19,955 nucleotides of DNA from Thermogemmatispora sp042408965 (GCA_042408965.1 JBHOQN010000106.1:1-19955); one strand, 5' to 3'; positions 1 to 7,374 are shown, counted from the stretch's first letter. Notes: a model not told the origin generated them from the letters alone. A program made the numbers and translations.

Positions 1-202
1 CGAGCAAGAGATGCACATGATCGGGCATGACTTCCATCTCAATCAGTGTTTGCCCCCACTTCTCTACTGTCTCCATGATGAGAACTTTCAACCGTTCATC
101 TATGGGCGGTATGAGTACCTGACGTCGATACTTCGGACAAAACACCACATGATAATGGCAGATGTATGCTACATTGTTATTTGTCTTTAAATCATATCTC
201 AT
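1..202 (-). CDS. tnpA: IS200/IS605-family Y1 transposase TnpA, N-terminal part (cut by window edge)
   Basis: Reading the minus strand from the ATG at 202 gives 67 residues, starting MRYDLKTNNNVAYICHYHVV, then FCPKYRRQVL and PDHVHLLL, and running off the window edge. The His-Val-His at residues 62-64 is the HUH metal-binding motif of Y1 single-strand transposases, and the start region (HVVFCPKYRR) is typical of IS200 TnpA. The catalytic tyrosine would lie beyond the edge. TnpA cuts and joins single-stranded hairpin ends of the element. There is no Shine-Dalgarno between the start and the hairpin at 217-259. A promoter placed so that transcription starts at or beside the ATG suggests a leaderless message. 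Whether a tnpB follows outside the window cannot be seen. The family call is very safe; intactness is unknown. Confidence 0.93.
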   Translation of the reverse strand, partial: MRYDLKTNNNVAYICHYHVVFCPKYRRQVLIPPIDERLKVLIMETVEKWGQTLIEMEVMPDHVHLLL

Positions 203-209
203 ACAGCAG

Positions 210-239
210 AGTATAACCCACAAGCAATAGATATGTCAA
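210..239 (-). promoter_or_regulatory. tnpA promoter lying inside the end hairpin
   Basis: On the minus strand TTGACA (239-234) is followed after 18 bases by TATACT (215-210), a near-consensus sigma70 promoter. The expected start, about 7 bases past the -10, falls at 203-202, on the tnpA ATG. The -35 box is exactly in the loop of the 17-bp hairpin at 217-259, and the stem forms most of the spacer. Confidence 0.7.
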
Positions 240-259
240 TAGTATCTATTGCTTGTGGG
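217..259. repeat. Perfect 17-bp inverted repeat, probable transposon left-end hairpin
   Basis: Bases 217-233 are perfectly complementary to 243-259, with a 9-base loop (234-242). It lies 14 bases upstream of the tnpA start. IS200/IS605 elements carry such subterminal hairpins, recognised as single-stranded DNA by TnpA. In IS200 itself a 5' hairpin also limits expression. A second hairpin, CCCCCTG/CAGGGGG, lies at 272-294 and may be part of the same end; the exact element border is not visible. Confidence 0.7.
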
Positions 260-432
260 AGCGCCTTATATCCCCCTGTCTGAATGCCAGGGGGCTTACG
301 GCGCAGATGCTAACGGCAGCCTCTATCGACTATTTCAACGCGGCCTCTGCGGCTTTTTAGGTTGCGCTGCGTCCCCTGGGGTCTGTCTCCGCTCCTTGCC
401 TTGCCATCACGGCAGGCTACGCACCGAGCGGC

Positions 433-493
433 TGAGGCGAGGGCACCTGGTGCTCCTCGCCTCACAGCAGTGACAGCGATCGCTCGCCACTGC
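433..493 (-). terminator. Two consecutive hairpins after the nad-prxQ operon, possible transcript end
   Basis: Reading the minus strand after the prxQ stop (519-517), the RNA would fold the 467-493 inverted repeat and then the strong 433-464 stem (15 pairs with one bulged base). No U-tract follows, so this may be a Rho-dependent or RNA-stabilising 3' structure rather than a classic intrinsic terminator. Confidence 0.3.
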
Positions 494-516
494 CCCGCCT
501 CGCTGACCGGCCGCTC

Positions 517-1023
517 TCAGAGCTTCAAGGCCTCGATGGCTTCCAACACCTCACTGGCATGGCCATCGGGTCTGACACTGCGCCAGATTTTGCGAATGAT
601 CCCTTCCTTATCGATTAGAAAGGTCATGCGCTGCACTCCAAGATACTTGCGGCCGTAGAGATTCTTTTCTCCATAAGCCCCGTACTGCCGCGCGACCGCA
701 GCACCAGCGTCGGACAACAATGGGAAGGGAAGATGATATTTTTCAGCGAATTTGCGGTGTGAGTCCACCTCATCGGCGCTGATGCCAAGCACGGCGATGC
801 CGCGCCGACGGAACTCAGGGTGCATATCGCGAAAATTGCACGCTTCCGTGGTGCAGCCAGGCGTGTCGTCCCGCGGATAGAAGTACAAGACGACGATCCG
901 TCCGCGAAGCGCAGCCAGATGCAGCTCGTCTCCACTGGCCTCATCGCCGCCAACGACCGGGAGGGTAAAATCGGGGGCTGGCTGCTGCTCCTGGAGGGTG
1001 ACCGTTTCCGTTGTATCACTCAT
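517..1023 (-). CDS. bcp: Thiol peroxidase, PrxQ/BCP-type peroxiredoxin
   Basis: The product is a 168-residue cytoplasmic peroxiredoxin that reduces hydrogen peroxide and organic hydroperoxides with thioredoxin-type donors. The sequence has the PrxQ signature FYPRDDTPGCTTEACNFRD: peroxidatic Cys57 and, five residues on, resolving Cys62, the spacing of the atypical two-cysteine BCP class. Downstream blocks include ISADEVDSHRKFAEKYHLPFP (residues about 92-112) and the C-terminal TFLIDKEGIIRKIW. Length matches the usual 150-170. I chose the ATG at 1023 because GGAGGAA lies just upstream. The open frame extends further but adds 27 residues with no family support. It is the last gene of the nadB-nadC-nadA-prxQ series, 92 bases after nadA, and may be co-transcribed. 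Confidence 0.93.
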   Translation of the reverse strand: MSDTTETVTLQEQQPAPDFTLPVVGGDEASGDELHLAALRGRIVVLYFYPRDDTPGCTTEACNFRDMHPEFRRRGIAVLGISADEVDSHRKFAEKYHLPFPLLSDAGAAVARQYGAYGEKNLYGRKYLGVQRMTFLIDKEGIIRKIWRSVRPDGHASEVLEAIEALKL

Positions 1024-1115
1024 GCAAGTAGTTCCTCCATTGAACTGCCACCAGAGCGGTGGCGCAGAGCGCTGTGCGCTCTTCGTACCTGTACAGGGTA
1101 CCACCGCGGGTCAGT

Positions 1116-2309
1116 TCATTTCAAGGAGAGCATGCGCTCGAGCGCGACACGGGCCCAGTGAGCGACATCGGGAGCCACACTGACCTGGTTGATGACTCGG
1201 CCCTCCACCAGAGCCTCGAGCACCCAGGCCAGATAGGCCGGATGGATGCGATACATGGTCGAGCAGGGGCAGACGATGGGATCGAGGCAGAAGATGAACT
1301 GGTCGGGGTGCTCCTGCGCCAGCCGATGTACGAGGTTGATCTCGGTGCCGACCGCCCACTGGCTGCCGGCTGGCGCCTGCTCGATCTGCTGAATGATGTA
1401 CTCTGTCGAGCCATAGTCGTCGGCGGCCTCAACCACCTCGCGACGGCACTCCGGATGGACGATTACCTTGATGCCGGGATAGTCAGCGCGCGCCTTTGCG
1501 ATCTGCTGGACAGAGAAGCGCATATGGGTTGAACAGTAGCCTTTCCAGAGAAAGAGGCGGGCCTGCGCCAGTCGTCTCTCGTCTTCTAGCGTCTCATCAG
1601 GATTGCGCGGATTCCAGACGACCATCTCGGAGGGATTGATGCCATAGGCATGACCGGTGTTGCGTCCCAGATGCTCGTCGGGGAAGAAGAGCAGGCGCTT
1701 GCCACGACTGAAGGCCCAGCACATGACCTTGAGGGCGTTGGTTGAGGTACAGACGATGCCGTCGTGCGCTCCACAGAAGGCTTTGAGATTGGCGGCGGAG
1801 TTGATGTAGGTGACCGGGATGATGTCGGCCTCGCGGCCCAGCACCTCGTTGAGGATCTCCCAGCACTCCTCTACCTCGGCGATGTTCGCCATGTCGGCCA
1901 TCGAGCAGCCAGCGGTCGGGTTGGGCAGAATGACTCGCTGATGGGGCGCGCTGAGGATATCGGCGCTCTCGGCCATGAAGTGTACGCCGCAAAAGACAAT
2001 GTAGTCGGCCTGGGGGCGCGCTGCAGCGAGCTGGGCGAGCTTGAACGAGTCGCCGCGCAGATCGGCGTACTGGATGATCTCGTCACGCTGGTAGTGGTGT
2101 CCCAGGATCAGGAGACGTTCGCCCAGGGCGGTCCTGGCCGCGCGAATGCGCTGATCCAGCTCGGCTCCATCCAGCCTTGCATATTCCTGCGGGATATGGT
2201 CGGGGCGCTCAGCAGTATGCACCGCTTGCTTGCTGGCCTGGGGGAGTGGCTGGAGTAAGGGTAGAATACGGCGTTCCTGGCTCTCAGAACAGGCTGTCTG
2301 GATCACCAT
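1116..2309 (-). CDS. nadA: Quinolinate synthase NadA
   Basis: The enzyme condenses iminoaspartate (from NadB) with dihydroxyacetone phosphate to give quinolinate, using an oxygen-sensitive [4Fe-4S] cluster. The 397 residues contain LILGHHYQRDEI (about 67-78), GDSFKLAQLAA (86-96), VFCGVHFMAESADIL (105-119), NPTAGCSMADM with Cys135, FPDEHLGRNTG (209-219), WKGYCSTHMRF with Cys259, and the C-terminal LDPIVCPCSTMYRI. Cys135, Cys259 and one of Cys341/347/349 are the expected cluster ligands. The N-terminal 45 residues are an extension of low conservation. The start at 2309 has AAGGAGG about 6 bases upstream. It follows nadC by 88 bases in the same operon; the length suits the longer NadA subtype. 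Confidence 0.96.
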   Translation of the reverse strand: MVIQTACSESQERRILPLLQPLPQASKQAVHTAERPDHIPQEYARLDGAELDQRIRAARTALGERLLILGHHYQRDEIIQYADLRGDSFKLAQLAAARPQADYIVFCGVHFMAESADILSAPHQRVILPNPTAGCSMADMANIAEVEECWEILNEVLGREADIIPVTYINSAANLKAFCGAHDGIVCTSTNALKVMCWAFSRGKRLLFFPDEHLGRNTGHAYGINPSEMVVWNPRNPDETLEDERRLAQARLFLWKGYCSTHMRFSVQQIAKARADYPGIKVIVHPECRREVVEAADDYGSTEYIIQQIEQAPAGSQWAVGTEINLVHRLAQEHPDQFIFCLDPIVCPCSTMYRIHPAYLAWVLEALVEGRVINQVSVAPDVAHWARVALERMLSLK

Positions 2310-2397
2310 TGATGTCCTCCTTGTAGAACGCAGAGCTGGCCTGCAGTTCCCTGTCGTGGCGTGCCGCGCTGGCAGATGAGCCTGCAGGAGCTGGCCA

Positions 2398-3240
2398 TCA
2401 GAGAAACTCGAGCGATACGTCGAAATTGGGGGCCGAGTGGGTCAGGGCGCCAAGGGAGATGAAATCTACTCCGGTGGCGGCGACGGCGGCCAGGCGAGCC
2501 GGATCGGTGCCGATGCTGCCCGAGGCCTCGATCAGTACACCGGGGGCCTGCTCACGTACCAGCGCCACAGCCTCACGCAGCCGGGCGATGTCCATATTGT
2601 CCAGTAGCAGCACGTCGGCCCCTGCCATCAGGGCCTCGCGCACCTCGGCGAGCGTTTCGCACTCGACTTCGATCTTCAGCAGATGAGAGGCGCGCTGGCG
2701 GAGCGCGGCGATGGCGTTGGCAATACTTCCTGCCGCCTTGATATGGTTATCTTTGACCAGGACACCGTCGCTGAGGCCGAAACGATGATTGCGACCGCCG
2801 CCAAGGAGGACGGCCTCTTTCTCCAGCGCCCGCAGACCGGGCGTGGTCTTGCGCGTGTCGAGAATGCGGGTCCGGGTGCCGGCTACCGCCTCGACGCAGC
2901 GCGCCGTCAGGGTGGCAATGCCTGAGAGCCGGCCGAGGAAATTCAGGGCGACGCGCTCGGCGCTGAGCAGGGCTTGCGCGGGCCCGGCCAGGCGCGCCAG
3001 CACCTGATCCTGTGTCACATGGTCCCCATCCTTGACAAGCCGCTCTACACTGATACGCTCATCGCGCACCTGGAAAACGGCGGCGGCAACACTCAGTCCG
3101 GCAACCACTCCCGCCTGACGTGCCAGCAAGATGGCCCGGGCCTCCTGCCCCTCTGGAACGGTGCAGAGCGTGGTCACATCCATCCAGGCACCATCTTCTT
3201 CGAGGGCTCTTCTGATCAGGTCCTGCGGAGGTTCAGACAT
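2398..3240 (-). CDS. nadC: Nicotinate-nucleotide pyrophosphorylase (quinolinate phosphoribosyltransferase)
   Basis: The enzyme converts quinolinate and PRPP to nicotinate mononucleotide, CO2 and pyrophosphate, the third step of de novo NAD synthesis. The 280-residue protein has the type II phosphoribosyltransferase pattern: N-terminal LIRRALEEDGAWMDVTT, LNFLGRLSGIATLT, the PRPP/quinolinate-binding ILDTRKTTPGLRALEKEAV, then GGGRNHRFGLSDGVLVKDNH, and the barrel segments LKIEVECETLAE, ADVLLLDNMD, IEASGSIG and FISLGALTHS. Length is normal. The start at 3240 has AGGAGGT 8 bases upstream, and it overlaps the end of nadB by 8 bases, a sign of translational coupling. Confidence 0.97.
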   Translation of the reverse strand: MSEPPQDLIRRALEEDGAWMDVTTLCTVPEGQEARAILLARQAGVVAGLSVAAAVFQVRDERISVERLVKDGDHVTQDQVLARLAGPAQALLSAERVALNFLGRLSGIATLTARCVEAVAGTRTRILDTRKTTPGLRALEKEAVLLGGGRNHRFGLSDGVLVKDNHIKAAGSIANAIAALRQRASHLLKIEVECETLAEVREALMAGADVLLLDNMDIARLREAVALVREQAPGVLIEASGSIGTDPARLAAVAATGVDFISLGALTHSAPNFDVSLEFL

Positions 3241-4987
3241 ATGGCGTTACCTCCTGGCCCTGGCTGGGGCGCGTGCGCTGCGCAGGCTGCAGCCCGCCGG
3301 TGCCGGATGAAGCACAGGCGGCTCCGAGCTCAGCGCGCCTGAGGTGATAGCTGAGCTGCGCCAGCTCGGCGCTCGCGCCTGGATAGTCGCTGCGCCAGTG
3401 GCTGCCACGGCTCTCGCGACGCTGCAGGGCAGCAGCGATGACGAGGCGCGCCACCGAGAGCATCCTGGCCGTCTCTACCCAGGAAGAGGAGCGCACACCA
3501 TCTGGCGACTCGTCCAGGGAACGCGCAGCACCGAGCAGTTCGCGGCGCAGCAGGGCCAGTTGCTCCCAGGCTGTGCGCAACCCCTGCTCGTCGCGCAGGA
3601 GGGATACGAAGCGCCACATCAGCTCGCGCAGCCGCTGGCGAATGGCCAGGGCCAGTACCTCATCGCCAGTGGAGTTGAAGAGCGCAGCCTCCTCAGCTTC
3701 TGGGACCAGCAGCAGCTCACTGGAGCGACGAGCAGGCGGCGTGGCAGGACCAGGCTCCCCAGCGGCCAGGGCGGCGGCCAGACGGCGGCCAAAAACTAAT
3801 CCCTCCAGCAATGAGTTACTGGCGAGCCGATTGGCTCCATGGACGCCTGTACAGGCCACCTCACCCACAGCATAGAGGTTGGGCAGCGTGGTGCGTCCCA
3901 GTGTATCCACCTGCACGCCGCCCATGCAGTAATGGGCCGCCGGAGCGACGGGCAGCAGGTCATGAGCCAGATCGAGGCCAGAGCGGCGGCAGATGCCTGC
4001 GATGGTCGGGAAACGGGCGTACATCCGCTCATCAGGAAGATGGTGCAGGTCAAGGTATTGATAGGAGCATTGCTCAGCCAGCATCTCGCTGAGCATGGCG
4101 CGCGCAACGACATCCCGGGGCGCCAGCTCGGCCAGGGGATGATAGCGCGGCATAAAACGCTCGCCGGCGTGGTTGCGCAGATAGGCTCCTTCGCCACGCA
4201 CCGCCTCTGAGATCAGGTGCGAGGAGCCGTCCACCATCAGTACCGTGGGGTGAAACTGCATAAACTCGAGATCGGCAAGGGTGGCTCCTGCCTGCCAGGC
4301 CAGCGCCAGTCCATCGGCGGTGGCTCCGGCAGGATTGGAGGTATGCGCCCAGAGGCCTCCGGCTCCGCCGCTGGCGAGCACCACGGCCTGTGCCTCGATG
4401 GTGAAGGGATGTCCGCTCTGGTCCAGGGCCCGCAGGCCAGAGCAGCCTCCTGCATCAACAAGCAGTTCATTGACTGGCGTTCGCTCATACAGCGTCAGCT
4501 GGGGGCGCTGCGATAGCGCTGCCAGCAGGGCGCGCTCAATCTCCGCACCTGTGGCATCACCGCCAGCGTGCAGAATGCGTCGCCGACTGTGCGCCGCCTC
4601 GCGACCGAGGAGGAGGCCATCGGGGGTCGCGGTCACCTCGTGTGCGTTCGCTGCCGACGGGGCTGTGATCTCGGCCCGATCAAAGCGGACGCCCATCTCG
4701 ATCAGCCAGCACACGGCGGCTGGCGCCTCCTCAACCAGTATGCGCGCCGCCTCCTCGTCACATAGGCCGGCTCCGGCCTCCAGCGTGTCCTTCAGATGCA
4801 ACTCGGGGCTGTCGTCCGCGCCGAGGGCGACGGCCAGGCCTCCTTGCGCGTAGCGTGTATTGCTCTCGCCAGGCCGACCTTTGGTCAGCATGGCCACCCG
4901 CACATGCGGAGGTAGACTCAGGGCCACCGTGAGACCCGCAATGCCGGCGCCGACAATGGCGACGTCGTATCTCCGGCTCTTTGGCAT
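3233..4987 (-). CDS. nadB: L-aspartate oxidase NadB
   Basis: This FAD flavoprotein oxidises L-aspartate to iminoaspartate, the substrate of NadA. From the chosen start it has 584 residues: MPKSRRYDVAIVGAGIAGL with the dinucleotide-binding glycines at 13-18, then SNTRYAQGGLA, HSRRRILHAGGDATG, ASGGAGGLWAHTSNP, LEFMQFHPT, EAVRGEGAYLRN, HYCMGGVQVD and GANRLASNSLLEGLVFGRR. The C-terminal helical domain is present and is followed by a divergent basic tail. Two ATGs lie in tandem at 4990 and 4987. AAGGA is 2 bases from the first and 5 from the second, so the second is preferred. The open frame reaches to 5179, but that stretch carries the promoter and operators, not conserved protein. First gene of the NAD operon. 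Confidence 0.95.
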   Translation of the reverse strand: MPKSRRYDVAIVGAGIAGLTVALSLPPHVRVAMLTKGRPGESNTRYAQGGLAVALGADDSPELHLKDTLEAGAGLCDEEAARILVEEAPAAVCWLIEMGVRFDRAEITAPSAANAHEVTATPDGLLLGREAAHSRRRILHAGGDATGAEIERALLAALSQRPQLTLYERTPVNELLVDAGGCSGLRALDQSGHPFTIEAQAVVLASGGAGGLWAHTSNPAGATADGLALAWQAGATLADLEFMQFHPTVLMVDGSSHLISEAVRGEGAYLRNHAGERFMPRYHPLAELAPRDVVARAMLSEMLAEQCSYQYLDLHHLPDERMYARFPTIAGICRRSGLDLAHDLLPVAPAAHYCMGGVQVDTLGRTTLPNLYAVGEVACTGVHGANRLASNSLLEGLVFGRRLAAALAAGEPGPATPPARRSSELLLVPEAEEAALFNSTGDEVLALAIRQRLRELMWRFVSLLRDEQGLRTAWEQLALLRRELLGAARSLDESPDGVRSSSWVETARMLSVARLVIAAALQRRESRGSHWRSDYPGASAELAQLSYHLRRAELGAACASSGTGGLQPAQRTRPSQGQEVTPYV

Positions 4988-5021
4988 CATGGTCCTTCTT
5001 CTCAGAGATCTGGAGCCATTA

Positions 5022-5038
5022 AGTGTAAAATTTACACT
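5022..5038. promoter_or_regulatory. Operator 1 upstream of nadB
   Basis: AGTGTAAAATTTACACT is a perfect 8-bp inverted repeat around one base and contains GTGTA-N5-TACAC. It lies 35 bases upstream of the nadB start, inside the predicted leader. A second copy with the same layout is at 5060-5078. NAD biosynthesis operons are commonly controlled by NiaR, NrtR or NadQ repressors; the protein that binds here cannot be named from the window. Confidence 0.6.
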
Positions 5039-5059
5039 AAGCCTCCCTAAAAAAGAAAA

Positions 5060-5078
5060 TGGTGTACAAATTACACCA
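5060..5078. promoter_or_regulatory. Operator 2 upstream of nadB
   Basis: TGGTGTA-N5-TACACCA is a perfect 7-bp inverted repeat with the same GTGTA-N5-TACAC core as the copy at 5022-5038. The two centres are 39 bases apart. It begins about 10 bases after the predicted transcription start, a position suited to repression. Confidence 0.6.
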
Positions 5079-5093
5079 GCGCCTCTGGTAGCA

Positions 5094-5122
5094 AGTATAC
5101 CAGAGAATGGGGGGGAAAACAA
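5094..5122 (-). promoter_or_regulatory. Candidate nadB operon promoter
   Basis: On the minus strand TTGTTT (5122-5117), 17 bases, then TATACT (5099-5094). The spacer contains a run of seven C. Start expected near 5087, leaving a leader of about 100 bases that holds both operators. Confidence 0.5.
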
Positions 5123-5191
5123 GGGGTGCATGGCTGTCAGCTTCCGGCGGTAGGGCAGTCTGTACGGGGATGGCTTCACCCGTTCGGGCTG

Positions 5192-5242
5192 ATCTCTTCC
5201 TTCTCGTGAAGAGATATGGTACGATCTGAAACGAAACAGATC
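5192..5242. repeat. Two short inverted repeats upstream of the GH18-like gene
   Basis: ATCTCTTC (5192-5199) pairs with GAAGAGAT (5208-5215), and GATCTG (5223-5228) pairs with CAGATC (5237-5242); both have 8-base loops. They lie in the divergent nadB/GH18 spacer (4988-5286) on the GH18 side and could be regulator sites or leader hairpins. No convincing promoter for the GH18-like gene was found. Confidence 0.35.
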
Positions 5243-5286
5243 AATTTACGGCTTGCAGCCTGTCCGAGGAGGGAGGGTGCACAGGC

Positions 5287-6528
5287 ATGGATAGACGCAT
5301 GATGAGCGCTGTCACAGGTATTTTTCTGATCGTGCTGGCGGTAGCGGTAGTCGCGCTCATGGGAGTGGCGCGTGCTGGTGCGCCGATGGGACTCCTCTGG
5401 ACATCAAGCTCCGTCCAGGTGCAACCGATCGCGCAGTCGTCGCGCCTGCTCAACGGTCAGCTCGCTTCCCTCGGCTGGATTGTGGGCCGCGATTGCCAGC
5501 GCGGCATTCAGGCCTATCTGCAGACCGCCGACATCAACCCGGATGCAGCGCTGGTTGGCACCGGTTGGGTCAACCCGCTGACGGGGCAGTTGATGAATGG
5601 CGAAAGCAACAACTGTATGCATGGCAGCCTGAGCATGGATAATGTGATCCAGCTCGTGCACAGCAAAGGCGGCAAGGTCTACCTGACAGTGACGATGGAG
5701 ACCGATAGCAATGGCTGGACCGCTCAGCAGCAATCGAGCTACATTCAAGAGGCCACTCATAACTCGGCGTATATCCAGGCCATCGTCAACGAGGTCAAAC
5801 GTGGCAACTACGACGGCGTGATCATGGATCTGGAGGGGGCGGATCGCACCTATCCCAACATTCAGCAGCTCTTCGCGGACTACAACCGCGCTGTCTGGAA
5901 TGCGCTGAAGCCCCTGCACAAACCGTACGGGATTGCGCTCATCCATAAGCTCTCCGACCAGGATGATTACTACAACCTGAACGGCTTCGAGAACTGGTCG
6001 CTGCTGGGCCACTGCGCCGATTTCATCGTGATCATGTCACTCGACCAGTCGTACTTCACTCCAGGTCCGACGGTGAGTGTTCCCTGGCTCAGACAGCTCC
6101 TGGCCTATGCGCTCAAGACGATGCCTCAGATGCTGCCACATATTATCTGGGAATTTCCTCTCTACGGCGCCACCTGGCATATGGATAGCGGCGGGGCATG
6201 GGTCTTCGACGGCGGCATCAACTACGCGGACGCCGTTGCCCTGGCCAGGAGTATTCCGGCCTCCGAGGTCGACCAGGGAGCAAGCAATCTGAATGATCCC
6301 TACGCGGCCCACCTGGTCTATACTGATGCCTCCGGAGTGAAGCATGCCGTCTGGTACCACACGGCCGAGAACCTGCGGCGGATCATCATCCAGTTCGAGG
6401 CGATCCTCCAACAGACGTCGCAGTTCTCCAGCGCGCATGCACACCTGGTGATCGCTGTCTGGTATCGTGCCACCTGGGAGCCAACGACGCTCTGGCGCTC
6501 GCTGCTCCCCGTGCTGCCCAGCTCCTAG
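5287..6528 (+). CDS. Secreted GH18-superfamily (chitinase-like) protein
   Basis: 413 residues with an N-terminal hydrophobic segment (about 8-30, ending ARAGAP), a signal peptide or anchor, so the protein should act outside the membrane. The body looks like a GH18 TIM barrel: LASLGWIV near residue 60, GGKVYLTVTME (128-138, strand 3), YDGVIMDLEG (175-184, the strand 4 catalytic motif), YGIALIHKLSD, then FIVIMSLDQSY (strand 6) and LPHIIWEFPLYG. In the usual DxxDxDxE motif, Asp176, Asp181 and Glu183 (general acid) are kept but the second Asp is Ile179, a difference also met in divergent YaaH/SleL-like members. Substrate cannot be assigned; peptidoglycan or chitin-type glycans are possible. It stands alone between divergent nadB and convergent tetR. 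A purine-rich GGAGGGAGGG lies upstream, 10-14 bases from the ATG. Confidence 0.7.
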   Translation: MDRRMMSAVTGIFLIVLAVAVVALMGVARAGAPMGLLWTSSSVQVQPIAQSSRLLNGQLASLGWIVGRDCQRGIQAYLQTADINPDAALVGTGWVNPLTGQLMNGESNNCMHGSLSMDNVIQLVHSKGGKVYLTVTMETDSNGWTAQQQSSYIQEATHNSAYIQAIVNEVKRGNYDGVIMDLEGADRTYPNIQQLFADYNRAVWNALKPLHKPYGIALIHKLSDQDDYYNLNGFENWSLLGHCADFIVIMSLDQSYFTPGPTVSVPWLRQLLAYALKTMPQMLPHIIWEFPLYGATWHMDSGGAWVFDGGINYADAVALARSIPASEVDQGASNLNDPYAAHLVYTDASGVKHAVWYHTAENLRRIIIQFEAILQQTSQFSSAHAHLVIAVWYRATWEPTTLWRSLLPVLPSS

Positions 6529-6568
6529 CCACAGGGGCATGGCCGCGCTCACCTGCTTGTTTGCTCAC

Positions 6569-7177
6569 TCACTCAGGCAGAAGCGGCACAGCCAGGTGAG
6601 CCACCCCTTCGATGAGGATCTGCGCTACTTGCTCGGTCATTTCCTCCGCGGAGGGCCGGCGCTCCTGTTGACTCCACTCGGCAGCCGTGCCAAACATCGC
6701 CCAGCTCATGACGGCTGCCAGCGTCTCTGGCCGCACGCGCTCCCTGAGGTCCATCCCATCAGATGCTCGCCGCAACCAGTCCAGGAGCAGATGCGTCAGC
6801 TCCTGCTGGACCGCGCGCTCCATCAGGGGATCAAACTGCCTGTCCGTGGGCTTGCAATGGCTCTGGAATTCGCTCAGGAAGTCAAAGACCGCCCTGATCA
6901 GGATGCGCAGACTGCTCCGACTCCAGCCGGGAGCAGACGGCAGCCGCGCCACGATAGCCTGCATAAACTGCTCGCGGATAATTGAATCGGCCAGCGCATA
7001 CTTATCGGCAAAATGGGTGTAGAATGTTGCCCGATTGACCGTAGCCCGTTCGGCAATCTCTTGAATGCTGATCGAGGCGAAGCTCTTCTCCTGTAACAGC
7101 TCCAGCAGAGCCGCCTGCAAGAGCTTGCGTGTCCGCCTGACACGCGGATCGACCCGGTGCAGCTCTCCGCTGATCAT
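6569..7177 (-). CDS. TetR-family transcriptional regulator
   Basis: 202 residues. The N-terminal DNA-binding domain runs over about residues 10-62, RRTRKLLQAALLELL then ISIQEIAERATVNRATFYTHF, the TetR helix-turn-helix signature, followed by DKYALADSII. The C-terminal part, with FDFLSEFQSHC and MSWAMFGTAAEW, is the variable ligand-binding helical domain. The ATG at 7177 fits the family length and has a purine-rich AAGGCAGGGA upstream; the open frame extends to 7333, but that would add 52 residues without family support and run into the promoter. It is divergent from the DoxX gene, with overlapping promoters and several TTGTC/GACAA elements between, so it most likely controls itself and doxX. 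The inducer is unknown. Confidence 0.9.
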   Translation of the reverse strand: MISGELHRVDPRVRRTRKLLQAALLELLQEKSFASISIQEIAERATVNRATFYTHFADKYALADSIIREQFMQAIVARLPSAPGWSRSSLRILIRAVFDFLSEFQSHCKPTDRQFDPLMERAVQQELTHLLLDWLRRASDGMDLRERVRPETLAAVMSWAMFGTAAEWSQQERRPSAEEMTEQVAQILIEGVAHLAVPLLPE

Positions 7178-7322
7178 GGGGTCCCTGCCTTCCCCTGACC
7201 GTCCCTGAATGCTGAACACTGAACAGACTCCTCTCTCCCGAGACAGACGCTGGGCCCATGACTTTTTCGACGATCGCTTGCCTGTGTTGTCTATCCAACA
7301 GAATCCGCAGAATGCCCATTGA

Positions 7323-7374
7323 TTGTCTGGCAATCAGACACTAGTATAATAAACAACAATCATCGTTTAGACAA
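7323..7374. promoter_or_regulatory. Overlapping divergent promoters for tetR and doxX with TetR operator
   Basis: Plus strand: TTGTCT (7323-7328), 16 bases, TATAAT (7345-7350), towards doxX. Minus strand: TTGTCT (7374-7369), 17 bases, TATTAT (7351-7346), towards tetR. The two -10 boxes share five bases, so the promoters exclude each other. The inverted repeat TGTCTG-N5-CAGACA (7324-7340) covers the doxX -35 and spacer and is a likely TetR operator. Confidence 0.7.

Larger units (their letters stand above)
203..516. other. Gene-free stretch between tnpA and prxQ
   Basis: About 310 bases without a convincing gene. It contains the tnpA promoter and hairpin (210-259), a CCCCCTG/CAGGGGG hairpin (272-294), a long imperfect hairpin at 433-464 (TGAGGCGAGG/CCTCGCCTCA with inner GCACC/GGTGC and a single bulge), and an inverted repeat GCAGTG/CACTGC at 467-493 around the palindrome GCGATCGC. 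The last two sit just downstream of the prxQ stop and could end or protect that operon's mRNA, but neither has a T-run. Small open frames here show no recognisable protein. Confidence 0.5.

Noticed and set aside
4988..5179. N-terminal extension of NadB to 5179
   Set aside because: It would place both operators and the promoter inside the coding region and precedes the normal FAD-binding start; the ribosome site points to 4987.
5404..6012. 202-codon minus-strand frame opposite the GH18-like gene
   Set aside because: Antisense shadow of a gene with a signal peptide and GH18 motifs; no independent family features.
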